Of a DNA stretch of 64,000 nt, positions 19,693-26,967 are shown in pieces. The notes beneath the pieces are model-generated. The model had not been told where the DNA came from. It ran no database searches and was given only the letters and a program-made list of their open reading frames with translations. The stretch covers positions 1 to 64,000 of the forward strand of contig CAJQUW010012531.1 in the NCBI GenBank assembly GCA_907163375.1, given 5' to 3'. The number at the start of each line of letters is the position of its first letter. Positions within the stretch are counted from its first letter, which is position 1. Position numbers and translations under genes: made by a program. This stretch comes from Prostheceraeus crozeri. Taxonomy: Eukaryota > Platyhelminthes > Polycladida > Euryleptidae.

Positions 19693-20580
19693 ATGATGTT
19701 ACCAAATGTTGGTGGAGGTGCATATATCCCGAATAATCGTGAATTAGAAATAGAGATAGAAAATTATATCATGAAAACTGGAGACGTTTTATCTGGTCCA
19801 TTGCATCTTTCTATTCTTCCGCAACAAAATACAGAGTTGACAAATAAACAATATGTTGATACACAAATCAATGATTTAAAGGAAAAATATATAAACGATG
19901 TTTTGGTTCCACTGATGAACGAATTAAAGTTGCTTAAACTTAATGACAAATCATTAAACGAAAAATTATTAAAACTTGATAAAAAGGATAGAGAGCTAGA
20001 AGCAGATATAGCAAAACTTTTTAAAAAGATTTCTGAACAATCAAAAATTTTAATATTACTTTCTATAAAGTTAAAATCTGCAGTCATTAAAAATAAACAT
20101 CAGATAAAAATGTTAAAAGAACAATTAGAAGATGAAATAGAAAAACTTCCTGAAAGAATTAAAAAAAATTTAAAGCAGTTACAAACTACATTCCAAAAAA
20201 GTGTTGATGAATTAAGTTCTAAAATTACTCAACAAATGAAAAAGATGAATAGAATAATAAATGAAGTAAACTCACTTAATGAAAAAGTTGATAAAATGAA
20301 AAATCTGAAAATCAATTTAGAAAATGAATTAAAGAAAAATTTACAAGAAAACTCTAAAGAAAATAAAGAACAGTTAGATTCTGTTAAAAGACAATTAGAT
20401 GTTCTTAAAATTAAGTTAAATGCACTTAAAACGGCGTTGAAGATGAATCAGGAGAAAATGCAAGTTAATAGAAAAGAAATTAAAGTACATCACACGCTGC
20501 TTGACGCAATAGATAAAGTGCAACAGTCAATTAATAAAGTTATCTCGAAGTTGTTGTCCATTCACAAACGTAAATCTTAG
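19693..20580 (+). CDS. Polinton coiled-coil protein with phage-fibre-like head
   Basis: The 295-residue protein starts MMLPNVGGGAYIPNNRELEI. Residues 27-58 hold MKTGDVLSGPLHLSI and then LTNKQYVDTQI. This is the pattern of the repeat in phage tail fibres (M-SG-L-L...KQYVD), which caps trimeric shafts. From about residue 60 to 290 the sequence is almost entirely heptad-like, rich in K, E, L, N and Q. It lies between the replication genes and the capsid genes. A trimeric spike or fibre is the simplest reading, by analogy with adenovirus fibre next to capsid genes. A scaffolding coiled coil is the alternative. I know of no established Polinton gene with this head. The ATG has TTTTAAAAATG context. 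Confidence 0.65.
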   Translation: MMLPNVGGGAYIPNNRELEIEIENYIMKTGDVLSGPLHLSILPQQNTELTNKQYVDTQINDLKEKYINDVLVPLMNELKLLKLNDKSLNEKLLKLDKKDRELEADIAKLFKKISEQSKILILLSIKLKSAVIKNKHQIKMLKEQLEDEIEKLPERIKKNLKQLQTTFQKSVDELSSKITQQMKKMNRIINEVNSLNEKVDKMKNLKINLENELKKNLQENSKENKEQLDSVKRQLDVLKIKLNALKTALKMNQEKMQVNRKEIKVHHTLLDAIDKVQQSINKVISKLLSIHKRKS

Positions 20581-20592
20581 CGTAAATATTAA

Positions 20593-20655
20593 ACGGACCA
20601 AAGGTCCTCTGGTTACTAACCAATCGGAGCGAAGCTCCTCGAGGCTTTAGCCGAA
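20593..20655. repeat. Cluster of four mini-hairpins
   Basis: In 60 bp, in order: GGACC-AAA-GGTCC (20595-20607), GGTT-ACT-AACC (20611-20621), GGAGC-GAA-GCTCC (20626-20638) and GGC-TTTA-GCC (20643-20652). They lie between two plus-strand genes and could act in transcript ending or processing. The function is unknown. Confidence 0.85.
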
Positions 20656-20696
20656 CGTAGATATTTTTTCCCAAAAGTCAAATTTAATCCTAAAAA

Positions 20697-21053
20697 ATGC
20701 CTATAATTTATAAACACAATCTTAAACATTTTGCATCAAATAATAAAATTGCTCATGAACCATCTCAGAAACCTGTGTACCATTATGATAGTGTAGAAAC
20801 TGTCGGAACACAAAAGTTCCTAGGCACCGCAGGTGCCGTCCAAAAAGAAGGGGCTGGCATCTTTTCTGGTATTGGAAGTATCGTTAACTTAATTAAAAAT
20901 AATAAAGATTTGATTACATCTGCTGCAAAAGGAGCAGCTGCTATAGGTAGTACAGCTAGTGCAATATCAAATGCTGTCAAGTCTCAAAACGAATTAAAAC
21001 AACTAGAAGCTATTCGTAAACTTAGGAATGATTCCGAAGAACTAAAAATTTAA
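20697..21053 (+). CDS. Polinton small amphipathic protein, possibly protein VI-like
   Basis: A small protein of 118 residues placed just before the major capsid gene. The N-terminus is polar (MPIIYKHNLKHFASNN). The second half is a glycine- and alanine-rich amphipathic segment, GAGIFSGIGSIVNLIKNN, followed by SAAKGAAAIGSTASAISNAV and a charged helix. Adenoviruses and Polinton-like viruses carry small membrane-active capsid cement proteins (protein VI) next to the major capsid gene. This resemblance is in composition and position only. A mini-hairpin (GGCACC-GCA-GGTGCC at 20823-20837) is read as GTAGAV inside the gene. Confidence 0.6.
   Translation: MPIIYKHNLKHFASNNKIAHEPSQKPVYHYDSVETVGTQKFLGTAGAVQKEGAGIFSGIGSIVNLIKNNKDLITSAAKGAAAIGSTASAISNAVKSQNELKQLEAIRKLRNDSEELKI
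20823..20837. repeat. Mini-hairpin inside small capsid-associated gene
   Basis: GGCACC-GCA-GGTGCC, a perfect 6-bp stem with a 3-nt loop in coding DNA. Confidence 0.8.
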
Positions 21054-21289
21054 AAAAACTTTCAGAGGAAACAAAAAATAAAATTGCTAACATAGCTGTG
21101 GGGGGTGAAACCTTGAGGAGCGGAGCTCCGTCTGATAGTAAACATAATGAAAAAACAATTGAAGAAATAAGAGGTAATGGTCTAGCAAAATTCTAAAATT
21201 ATATTTTAGTAAAATTTTTTAGTAATTTTTTTAGTAAAATTTTTTTCTGTCTGTGAGAAAAACAAAAAGTCAAATTATTTTTTATAAAA

Positions 21290-22624
21290 ATGTCTTCGCT
21301 TATCGAAAATAAATTTAGATTAGACGATCCTCCGTTCGTCAGTTACAATCAAAAAAAGAATGACTATATAAGAATTGCTATGAATCCCGGATCTTCCAGT
21401 AGAGTAAATACTGGAGGTGATTTAATTTTTGAAGTTGATAATCAGCAGAGTTATTTATATCTACCTGATTCATTTTTACACTGTGAATATTCTTTGTATA
21501 GTGATGCCAATTTTACAACACCATTACCAGATAGCGATAATATTGCACTAGAGAATAATTTCTTTCCAAGATTATTTACACAAATGCGTTTAGATGTTGC
21601 AACTCAAAATATAGAAACAATAAGTGATTCTCCAGGTGTAATTGATACAATGCTTAGATTTGTAACAATTGGTGAAAATAATAAAAAGTATGAAATCGAA
21701 GGTTGGTTTCCTGATACTAATGATGGTATAATTGTTGATGATTTAACTCACGCTGGAACAGATGCCGCAGGAATTGCGAAAGATGTAGAAAATATTGCAA
21801 AACATTTAAATAAAACAAATAATGATGCATATAAAGAAAGACGTGAATTTAACAAAAAAAGTAAACAGACAGTAAATTGGTCATTGTCTCCATTATTCGG
21901 ATATTTAGATTATGATAAAATATCATATCAATTAAAATTTAAATTAATAATTCATCGTACAGCAAATAATGAATTAATCTTTTTTGGTAAGACTGGAAAA
22001 AAAGCATATTTAAAAATTGATAGACTTGAATGGTGGATTAAGCATATTACTCCTAGTTTAGAGATTGAAACAGCTATTGCAAAAAGATTAAATACTAACA
22101 AACCAATTCCAGTAAATTTTCTAAAGCGTACTGCTAGTTCAGTAACTTTTTCCGAACAAAGATTTAACTGGCATTTTACTAGAACTGCGAATACTCCAAG
22201 ATATTTATTACTAACTTTTCAAAGAAATAATTCTCCAAGTTTTGATAAGAACAATAATCTCTTCCATATTAATACAATTCGAAGTTTACAAGTTTCATTA
22301 AATCAAACCCGTTATCCAATTGATCCATTAAGATTCGATGATACCAATAATCAATTTATGGAAGGATATGATTCTTATCGAAATCTTTGTATAGAATTTG
22401 GAGTTGAACCACAATTAACTCCTGGAGATTGGAGACATTTATATCCTGTTTTCTGTTTCGATTTAAGTGCACAATCTGAAGATATTATCAAGAGTGGCTG
22501 TGATGTAACAATTAATATTGAAAAAAAAGATTCCACAACTTCATTGATGGCTTATGGTTTATTGCTAGAAGATGTAAAATATTCTATTGAAATTCTTAAT
22601 GGAAAGATGGTAAGGATAAGTTAA
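21290..22624 (+). CDS. MCP: Polinton major capsid protein (double jelly-roll)
   Basis: The 444-residue protein has the order of motifs of Polinton major capsid proteins. The N-terminal start is FRLDDPPFVSYNQKKNDY. The first jelly-roll has FEVDNQQSYLYLPDSFLHCE and FFPRLFTQMRLDV. The second has LKIDRLEWWIKHITPSLEI, FNWHFTRTANTPRYLLLTFQ and TRYPIDPLRFD (about 339-349). The typical end is YPVFCFDLSAQSEDI (about 385-399) with a final strand SLMAYGLLLEDVKYSIEI. Proteins of this kind form hexagonal trimers that build the icosahedral shell, with the single jelly-roll protein (11885-12673) at the vertices. Length is in the family range. The ATG has TTTATAAAAATG context. Confidence 0.94.
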   Translation: MSSLIENKFRLDDPPFVSYNQKKNDYIRIAMNPGSSSRVNTGGDLIFEVDNQQSYLYLPDSFLHCEYSLYSDANFTTPLPDSDNIALENNFFPRLFTQMRLDVATQNIETISDSPGVIDTMLRFVTIGENNKKYEIEGWFPDTNDGIIVDDLTHAGTDAAGIAKDVENIAKHLNKTNNDAYKERREFNKKSKQTVNWSLSPLFGYLDYDKISYQLKFKLIIHRTANNELIFFGKTGKKAYLKIDRLEWWIKHITPSLEIETAIAKRLNTNKPIPVNFLKRTASSVTFSEQRFNWHFTRTANTPRYLLLTFQRNNSPSFDKNNNLFHINTIRSLQVSLNQTRYPIDPLRFDDTNNQFMEGYDSYRNLCIEFGVEPQLTPGDWRHLYPVFCFDLSAQSEDIIKSGCDVTINIEKKDSTTSLMAYGLLLEDVKYSIEILNGKMVRIS

Positions 22625-22631
22625 TTAAAAT

Positions 22632-22790
22632 TTTTTCATAACTAGAATAGATTAAAAATTCTTATCTTAAAATTTTTCATAACTAGAATAGATTAAAATT
22701 TTTTGGTAACTTAAAATTTTTTGGTAACTTAAAATTTTTAATAACTAGAATAGATTAAAATTTTTTGGTAACTTAAAATTTTTTTATTAA
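22632..22790. repeat. AT-rich tandem repeats between capsid and core genes
   Basis: Two interleaved words recur: CATAACTAGAATAGATTAAA (about three copies, one varied) and TTTTTTGGTAACTTAAAA (about three copies). They lie between the major capsid gene and the next plus-strand gene and end directly at its start context. A promoter role is possible but unproven. Confidence 0.75.
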
Positions 22791-22792
22791 AA

Positions 22793-23275
22793 ATGTCGCA
22801 AGCGAAAGGTAATAATAATAAAACTGTTGAATTAAAATTACGTAATATTGTTGACAAAAATACCCCTAAAACTATTACGATTAACAAAAAAAAGTATTAC
22901 ATAAGTAAACCAATGATAGAGAATATACAATTACAAGAAGAAAAGAATGGCGGGATTCTCCCATTAATTCCACTAATAATAGGTGGCATAGCTGCAGCAG
23001 GAAGTGTTGCAGGTGGGACAGCTGGTATTGTCCAAGCAGTAAATAAAAATAAATCAGAGAAGGCAGCATTAGAAGAACAAAAACGTCATAACAGAGAGTT
23101 AGAGAAAGTTGCTAGGGGTGACGGAATAGTAGATAATTTTATTAGTAAATTAAAATTAGTTGATGAAGGAAAACGAGTTCTTAAAAATATTCTCCACAAT
23201 GTTGATGATTTAATTGAAATTAAAGAAACTAAAGATGGTTCTGGAATATATCTAAGTCCTAGTATGATTCGGTAA
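22793..23275 (+). CDS. Polinton pX-like core or membrane-active protein
   Basis: The 160-residue protein has at about residues 62-82 NGGILPLIPLIIGGIAAAGS, continuing VAGGTAGIVQAVNKNK. This closely follows the hydrophobic segment of adenovirus core protein pX (mu precursor), where GGFLP and a small-residue-rich helix precede a basic stretch. Flanking regions are basic (TITINKKKYYISKPM) and helical (KAALEEQKRHNRELEKVARG). The C-terminus ends GSGIYLSPSMIR. Position after the major capsid gene matches related Polintons and adintoviruses. The likely role is condensing DNA in the virion or acting on membranes, by family analogy. Confidence 0.75.
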   Translation: MSQAKGNNNKTVELKLRNIVDKNTPKTITINKKKYYISKPMIENIQLQEEKNGGILPLIPLIIGGIAAAGSVAGGTAGIVQAVNKNKSEKAALEEQKRHNRELEKVARGDGIVDNFISKLKLVDEGKRVLKNILHNVDDLIEIKETKDGSGIYLSPSMIR

Positions 23276-23280
23276 TAACC

Positions 23281-23299
23281 TCAGAACCTTTGGTTCTTT
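23281..23299. repeat. Mini-hairpin after the pX-like gene
   Basis: AGAACC-TTT-GGTTCT, a perfect 6-bp stem with a 3-nt loop a few bases after the stop codon. It may end or stabilise the transcript. It also matches the second hairpin of the double-hairpin repeats. Confidence 0.7.
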
Positions 23300-23351
23300 T
23301 CGGTAAAACATTCATTTTATTTTATCTTTTAAATTTTTTTTATCTTTTAAA

Positions 23352-24758
23352 ATGAATTCTAAAAATTCCGAAAATTTAATTAAATTAAAAATTTCTAATT
23401 TAGATTTATTGAATTATCTATTAAACAAAAATAAAAACTCAAATTGTAAAATTTATGAAGGTAACGACGACAAACAAAGTTTGGCTACTACCTACGGTGG
23501 TGACATACAAAAAACATTAGAAAACTTTCCTGGATTTATTTGGAGTAAATATTCGAAAGAAAAACATCTTCCTGGTCATTCATATACCGGTCCAGGAACT
23601 CGATTAGATATAAGACTAGATGAGAATAATAATCCGAAACCAGGTGAAGAACCGATAAATAGAGTAGATGCCGCAGCTTACAGGCATGATTTAGCTTATC
23701 GAAATCATGATCTAAGTTCTCGACATGCAGCTGATAAGAAGATGATTCAAGAATTAGATAGTATTCAGAATCCTACATTTAGAGAAAAAATTGAAAGAAT
23801 GTTTGTTAAGAAAGCTTTACAAGCTAAAATATTATTCGGACAGGGTTTAAATGAAACGACAGCTAAGCTGTCTGAGAGCAACGCTCGAACTAATAACTCT
23901 GAGAGCAACGCTCGAACTAATAACTCTGAGAGCAACGCTCGAACCTACGCGTCCGAAATTCACAAGGAATATAGAAAGCCGAAATATCTATTGAAAGTAA
24001 AAGTATTTAATAAAGATGATATTTGGAGTGCTGATCTTATTCATATGCCGAATGAAAAAGATTATAAATACGCATTGACCGTTATAGATTTATATACACG
24101 ATACGCTTGGGTAAAACCTTTAAAAAATAAAAGTGGTCTATCAGTTAAATATGCGTTTGAAGAAATCTTTAAAGAAAGTAATAGAAAGCCAAAAAAATTG
24201 TTTGTTGATAAAGGGTCGGAATTTTATAACAGAAACGTTCAGCCACTATTTGAAACAGACGAAAGTCATCGCCAAGGCTCAGTTTATTCAACTGAAAATG
24301 CAGGAAAAGCTGTAGTGATAGAAAGATTCAATCGGACGTTAAAAAATAAATTATTCAAGAAATTTACTGAGCAAAGAAATCAGAAATGGTTGAAGATATT
24401 ACCAGGAATTGTAGAAGAGTACAATAATAAAGTTCATTCTGGTATTGAAGAAACTCCAAAGAATGCTTCTGACGACCCTGATCTAGTACGAAAGAAAATA
24501 TTCGAGAATAATAATTTGAATGAGAGTAATCCGAATTTGCAGAAACTTAAGCCGAAATTTAAAATTGGAGATAGAGTTAGAATATTTAAATATAAGAATA
24601 AATTTGAAAAAGGCTTTGTTGGCTATTGGACTAAAGAAATATTTGAAGTTTGCAAAATAAATCAAAGTTATCCGATTACTTATGAAATTAAAGATTTAGA
24701 TAATGAGGATATCAGAGGCCGTTTTTATCAAAATGAATTACAGAAAACAGAGCTTTAA
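23352..24758 (+). CDS. INT: Polinton PLA2-like domain fused to retroviral-type integrase
   Basis: One open frame of 468 residues joins two modules. Residues about 59-140 form a phospholipase A2 domain of the parvovirus VP1 type: LPGHSYTGPGTRLD (calcium loop) and AAAYRHDLAYRNHDLS (catalytic His-Asp), then HAADKKMIQEL. Residues about 210-468 form a DDE integrase: IWSADLIHM (first Asp, about 226), FVDKGSEF (second Asp, about 286), GKAVVIERFNRTLK (Glu, about 323), then an SH3-like C-terminal domain, FKIGDRVRIFKYKNKFEKGF. The linker (about 172-200) is SESNARTNN in three tandem copies made by a 27-bp DNA repeat. PLA2 domains help virions cross membranes; integrase inserts the element and explains its 6-bp duplication. 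Having both in one frame is unusual. Cleavage by the element protease would be one way to separate them, but no site is evident. Confidence 0.92.
   Translation: MNSKNSENLIKLKISNLDLLNYLLNKNKNSNCKIYEGNDDKQSLATTYGGDIQKTLENFPGFIWSKYSKEKHLPGHSYTGPGTRLDIRLDENNNPKPGEEPINRVDAAAYRHDLAYRNHDLSSRHAADKKMIQELDSIQNPTFREKIERMFVKKALQAKILFGQGLNETTAKLSESNARTNNSESNARTNNSESNARTYASEIHKEYRKPKYLLKVKVFNKDDIWSADLIHMPNEKDYKYALTVIDLYTRYAWVKPLKNKSGLSVKYAFEEIFKESNRKPKKLFVDKGSEFYNRNVQPLFETDESHRQGSVYSTENAGKAVVIERFNRTLKNKLFKKFTEQRNQKWLKILPGIVEEYNNKVHSGIEETPKNASDDPDLVRKKIFENNNLNESNPNLQKLKPKFKIGDRVRIFKYKNKFEKGFVGYWTKEIFEVCKINQSYPITYEIKDLDNEDIRGRFYQNELQKTEL
23858..23946 (+). repeat. Hairpin and three tandem 27-bp repeats in the integrase gene
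   Basis: GACAGC-TAA-GCTGTC at 23858-23872 is followed by three copies of a 27-bp unit containing GAGC-AAC-GCTC, translated as SESNART(NN). The repeat lies exactly between the PLA2-like and integrase domains. Confidence 0.9.
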
Positions 24759-24792
24759 CCTTTAGGTGGCGCTTTAGCTAGCTTCGCTTGAG

Positions 24793-25251
24793 TTATAGAT
24801 TGTTTAACTCTAACATAATATCTAGAAATGGTACTCCTTTTTGTAATTTGTACAAAACGTATAAACATAATTGTCCACAATAGGTAGTGCCTGGTGTTTG
24901 AATTTGAAACGTATTGTATGTTCCCGTTCCAAGTAATTCTGTTACTTCATTTGTAGGGGGCAAACCGTATGAATCAAAATAATAGTTCTGCTGATGATTT
25001 TTAACGCCTGCTGACCAATGTACGCCTTTTTGGTCTGAAGTGTGAAGATTGGTTACGAAATTTACAGTTATTGATGGAACTTTGTTCCGGGAACTGAAGG
25101 TTCCTGTTGGCTTATTTTTTAGGAATTGTAATTCGTCTCTCATTAGAACATGAAAATTCTTTATTCCTAATTCATTTGCGATTTTCTTTAGGTCGAAATT
25201 TGTCGTAGTTTGCGTTCCATATAATTTTAAAAACTCATTTATGTTGTTCAT
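24793..25251 (-). CDS. PRO: Polinton adenain-type cysteine protease
   Basis: The 152-residue protein has the catalytic layout of adenovirus-type maturation proteases: His78 in KGVHWSA, Asp93 in YYFDSYGLPP, and Cys125 in TTYCGQLCLYVLY. Between them runs an oxyanion-type segment with GTYNTFQIQTPG. In adenoviruses and related elements this enzyme trims capsid and core precursors during virion maturation, so the pX-like and capsid proteins are likely substrates. The size is short but normal for Polintons. The gene is the last one before the right terminal repeat and is on the opposite strand from the integrase, with only about 35 bp between their stops. A mini-hairpin at 25089-25103 lies within the coding region (TFSSRN). 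Confidence 0.93.
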   Translation of the reverse strand: MNNINEFLKLYGTQTTTNFDLKKIANELGIKNFHVLMRDELQFLKNKPTGTFSSRNKVPSITVNFVTNLHTSDQKGVHWSAGVKNHQQNYYFDSYGLPPTNEVTELLGTGTYNTFQIQTPGTTYCGQLCLYVLYKLQKGVPFLDIMLELNNL

Positions 25252-25276
25252 TTTATAATAAAAAAATTTCTTAAGG

Positions 25277-25320
25277 GACCCCTAGAAGTCAGAAGGGACC
25301 CCTAGAAGTTAGAAGGGAGG
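25277..25320. repeat. Two direct copies of a short GC-richer word
   Basis: AGGGACCCCTAGAAGT occurs twice with 25-bp spacing, just outside the right terminal repeat and upstream of the protease gene. Confidence 0.75.
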
Positions 25321-25324
25321 GGGT

Positions 25325-26059
25325 AGTAGAACTACGTTCATATGATATTGAAGGATATATTCTTGCGGCTTCTTCCACTTTTGTTTCTTCCACTTTTAAA
25401 GAAATATTATTAGTCACATGATATATTTTAAAAACCTGAAAGATGGATTTAAAAGACGTTTCAAAAAAAACTAACTTTATGATTTTTTCGGTGTCCTGGA
25501 ACGGTCATGATTTAAGCAATGAAAATTGTAATTCTCAAATTTTGAGATTCTTAACTTTTATGATTTTTTCGGTGTCCTGGAACGGTCATGATTTAAGGGG
25601 GGTAAAAATTGTAATTCTCAAATTTGAGATTCTTAACTTTTATGATTTTTTCGGTGTCCTGGAACGGTCATGATTTGAGCAAGAAAATGATCATAATCAC
25701 AAATTTGAGATTCTTAACTTTTATGATTTTCGGTGTCCTGGAACGGTCATGATTTTGGGGGTGAAAATTGTAATTCTCAAATTTGAGATTTTGAAAAATT
25801 TGAAAATTGGGTATTTTTAAAAACGCCCAAATTTATGAATTTAGGTCTTCATAACCTGAAAAAAGGTTCAAATTCATGAATTTATGTCGTTTTTAAAAAT
25901 GTCATTTTTTGAAAAAATGGTACTTTTTGAATGGACTAAATTCATGTATTTAAGTCTTAATAACCTGAAAAAGGGTTCAAACTCATGAATTTATGTCGTT
26001 TTTAAAGATACTTTTTTTTGAATTTTATGGCGTCCTGGAACGGTCTTTTGCCCATTACT
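25325..26059 (-). repeat. Polinton right terminal inverted repeat
   Basis: About 735 bp, the reverse complement of 9516-10197 with about four internal 90-bp subrepeats instead of three. It contains a mirrored copy of the first gene start (the reverse complement of ATGGAAGAAACAAAAGTGG), which could drive transcription inward from this end too. It ends CCCATTACT. Confidence 0.93.
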
Positions 26060-26065
26060 CGAGAA
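26060..26065 (+). other. Polinton target-site duplication, right
   Basis: CGAGAA, identical to 9510-9515. Confidence 0.95.
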
Positions 26066-26827
26066 ATCAAAGCTGAGCTGCATTTAGCTGGAATCAAAGC
26101 CTCTTCATCTACTCTTTCCAGAAGACTCTGTAATAATCTTTGTCTTAAGACTTACAGACCTGCGAAAAAGCCAAAGCTCACTCCGGAAATGGCGAAAGCT
26201 CGCTTACAGTTTGCTCGGCGCTATCTTCACTACACAACAGAAGATTGGGAAAAAGTCTTATGGACAGATGAGTCAACATTTGAACAATTTGGTAGTCGCA
26301 TCAAGCATGTCCGAAGACCTCCGAAGACAAGGCACCATCCACGTTATGTGATCCAGACTATGAAGCATCCTTTGAAGCTGATGGTCTGGGGCTCAATGTC
26401 TGCAAAAGGTCGCGCCGGCATATTTTTCCTTCCTACAGGAATGACAATGAACGGTGAAATGTACCTCAACGTTCTAAAAGACAAACTTCATTTACATATG
26501 GATATCCATAATACAGAAACACTGATGCATGATAGCGCTCCATGTCACCGCGCCAAAATCGTATCTGATTGGTTGCGCTCAAATTCCGTCAATGTCCTCA
26601 AATGGCCCGGAAATTCTCCGGACTTTAATCCTATCGAGAATTTATGGTCTGTGATGAAGGACCATGTGGCAGCTATGCGACCGAAGAGTGCAATTGACTT
26701 GAGAAATTGCATCAAGGCAGTTTGGACAACGAAATTATCAACAGAATACTGTGCGGAGTTAGTTAAGTCAATGCCTCGTCGTCTGGCAGCCATCATTGAA
26801 AGTAAAGGTTATTGGACCCGCTATTAG
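26060..26827 (+). pseudogene. Tc1 transposase, C-terminal part with catalytic DD34E
   Basis: Reading goes on in the transposase frame from the right copy of CGAGAA (REIKAELHLAG). Catalytic residues are the Asp of LWTDESTF (about 26267), the Asp of MHDSAPCHRA and the Glu of NPIENLW, the last two separated by 34 residues, which defines the Tc1 DD34E group. With the N-terminal part it amounts to about 338 codons, the normal family length. The stop is TAG at 26825. The gene is disrupted only by the Polinton. Confidence 0.94.
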
Positions 26828-26936
26828 TTTCTGAAGCAGTTTTATACATTTTGCATTATTTCATTTCATGCATTCTAAAATTTGTATGAATATCATTAAT
26901 AAGATGGAACTGAAATGAAAATTAGCGTTTTTTTGC

Positions 26937-26965
26937 AAGTGTTCTTAAACTTTTGCAAGAGACTG
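26937..26965 (-). repeat. Tc1 right terminal inverted repeat
   Basis: Reverse complement of 9030-9058 over 29 bp, ending AAGAGACTG before the TA duplication. Confidence 0.93.
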
Positions 26966-26967
26966 TA

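Larger units (their letters stand above)
9516..26059 (+). mobile_element. Polinton/Maverick, 16.5 kb, looks whole
   Basis: The element starts AGTAATGGGCAAAAG and ends with its reverse complement, carries long inverted repeats and has a 6-bp duplication. It encodes the family set: protein-primed PolB, retroviral-type integrase, packaging ATPase, adenain-type protease, double and single jelly-roll capsid proteins and small core proteins, plus less usual members. Base composition is much more AT-rich than the flanks apart from dispersed GC-rich mini-hairpins. Most frames are long and open, so it looks whole or nearly so, with at most about one break. The intact duplication points to a recent insertion. 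Confidence 0.97.
9028..26967 (+). mobile_element. Tc1/mariner transposon, split by a Polinton
   Basis: Perfect 29-bp inverted ends beginning CAGTCTCTTGCAAAAGTTTA lie at 9030-9058 and end at 26965, each flanked by the TA duplication typical of the family (9028-9029 and 26966-26967). Without the inserted Polinton and one copy of its 6-bp duplication the element would be about 1.39 kb, the usual Tc1 size. The perfect ends and open transposase frame suggest it was young when the Polinton landed in it. Confidence 0.95.

Noticed and set aside
19764-20087. 107-codon minus-strand frame
   Set aside because: It is the antisense of the fibre-like gene, with serine- and phenylalanine-rich shadow composition.
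23858-23946. Tandem repeat in the integrase gene, considered as an assembly stutter
   Set aside because: The repeat keeps the frame, its unit contains the same kind of hairpin as other loci, and the copies are separated by unique bases at the edges, so a biological repeat is more likely.
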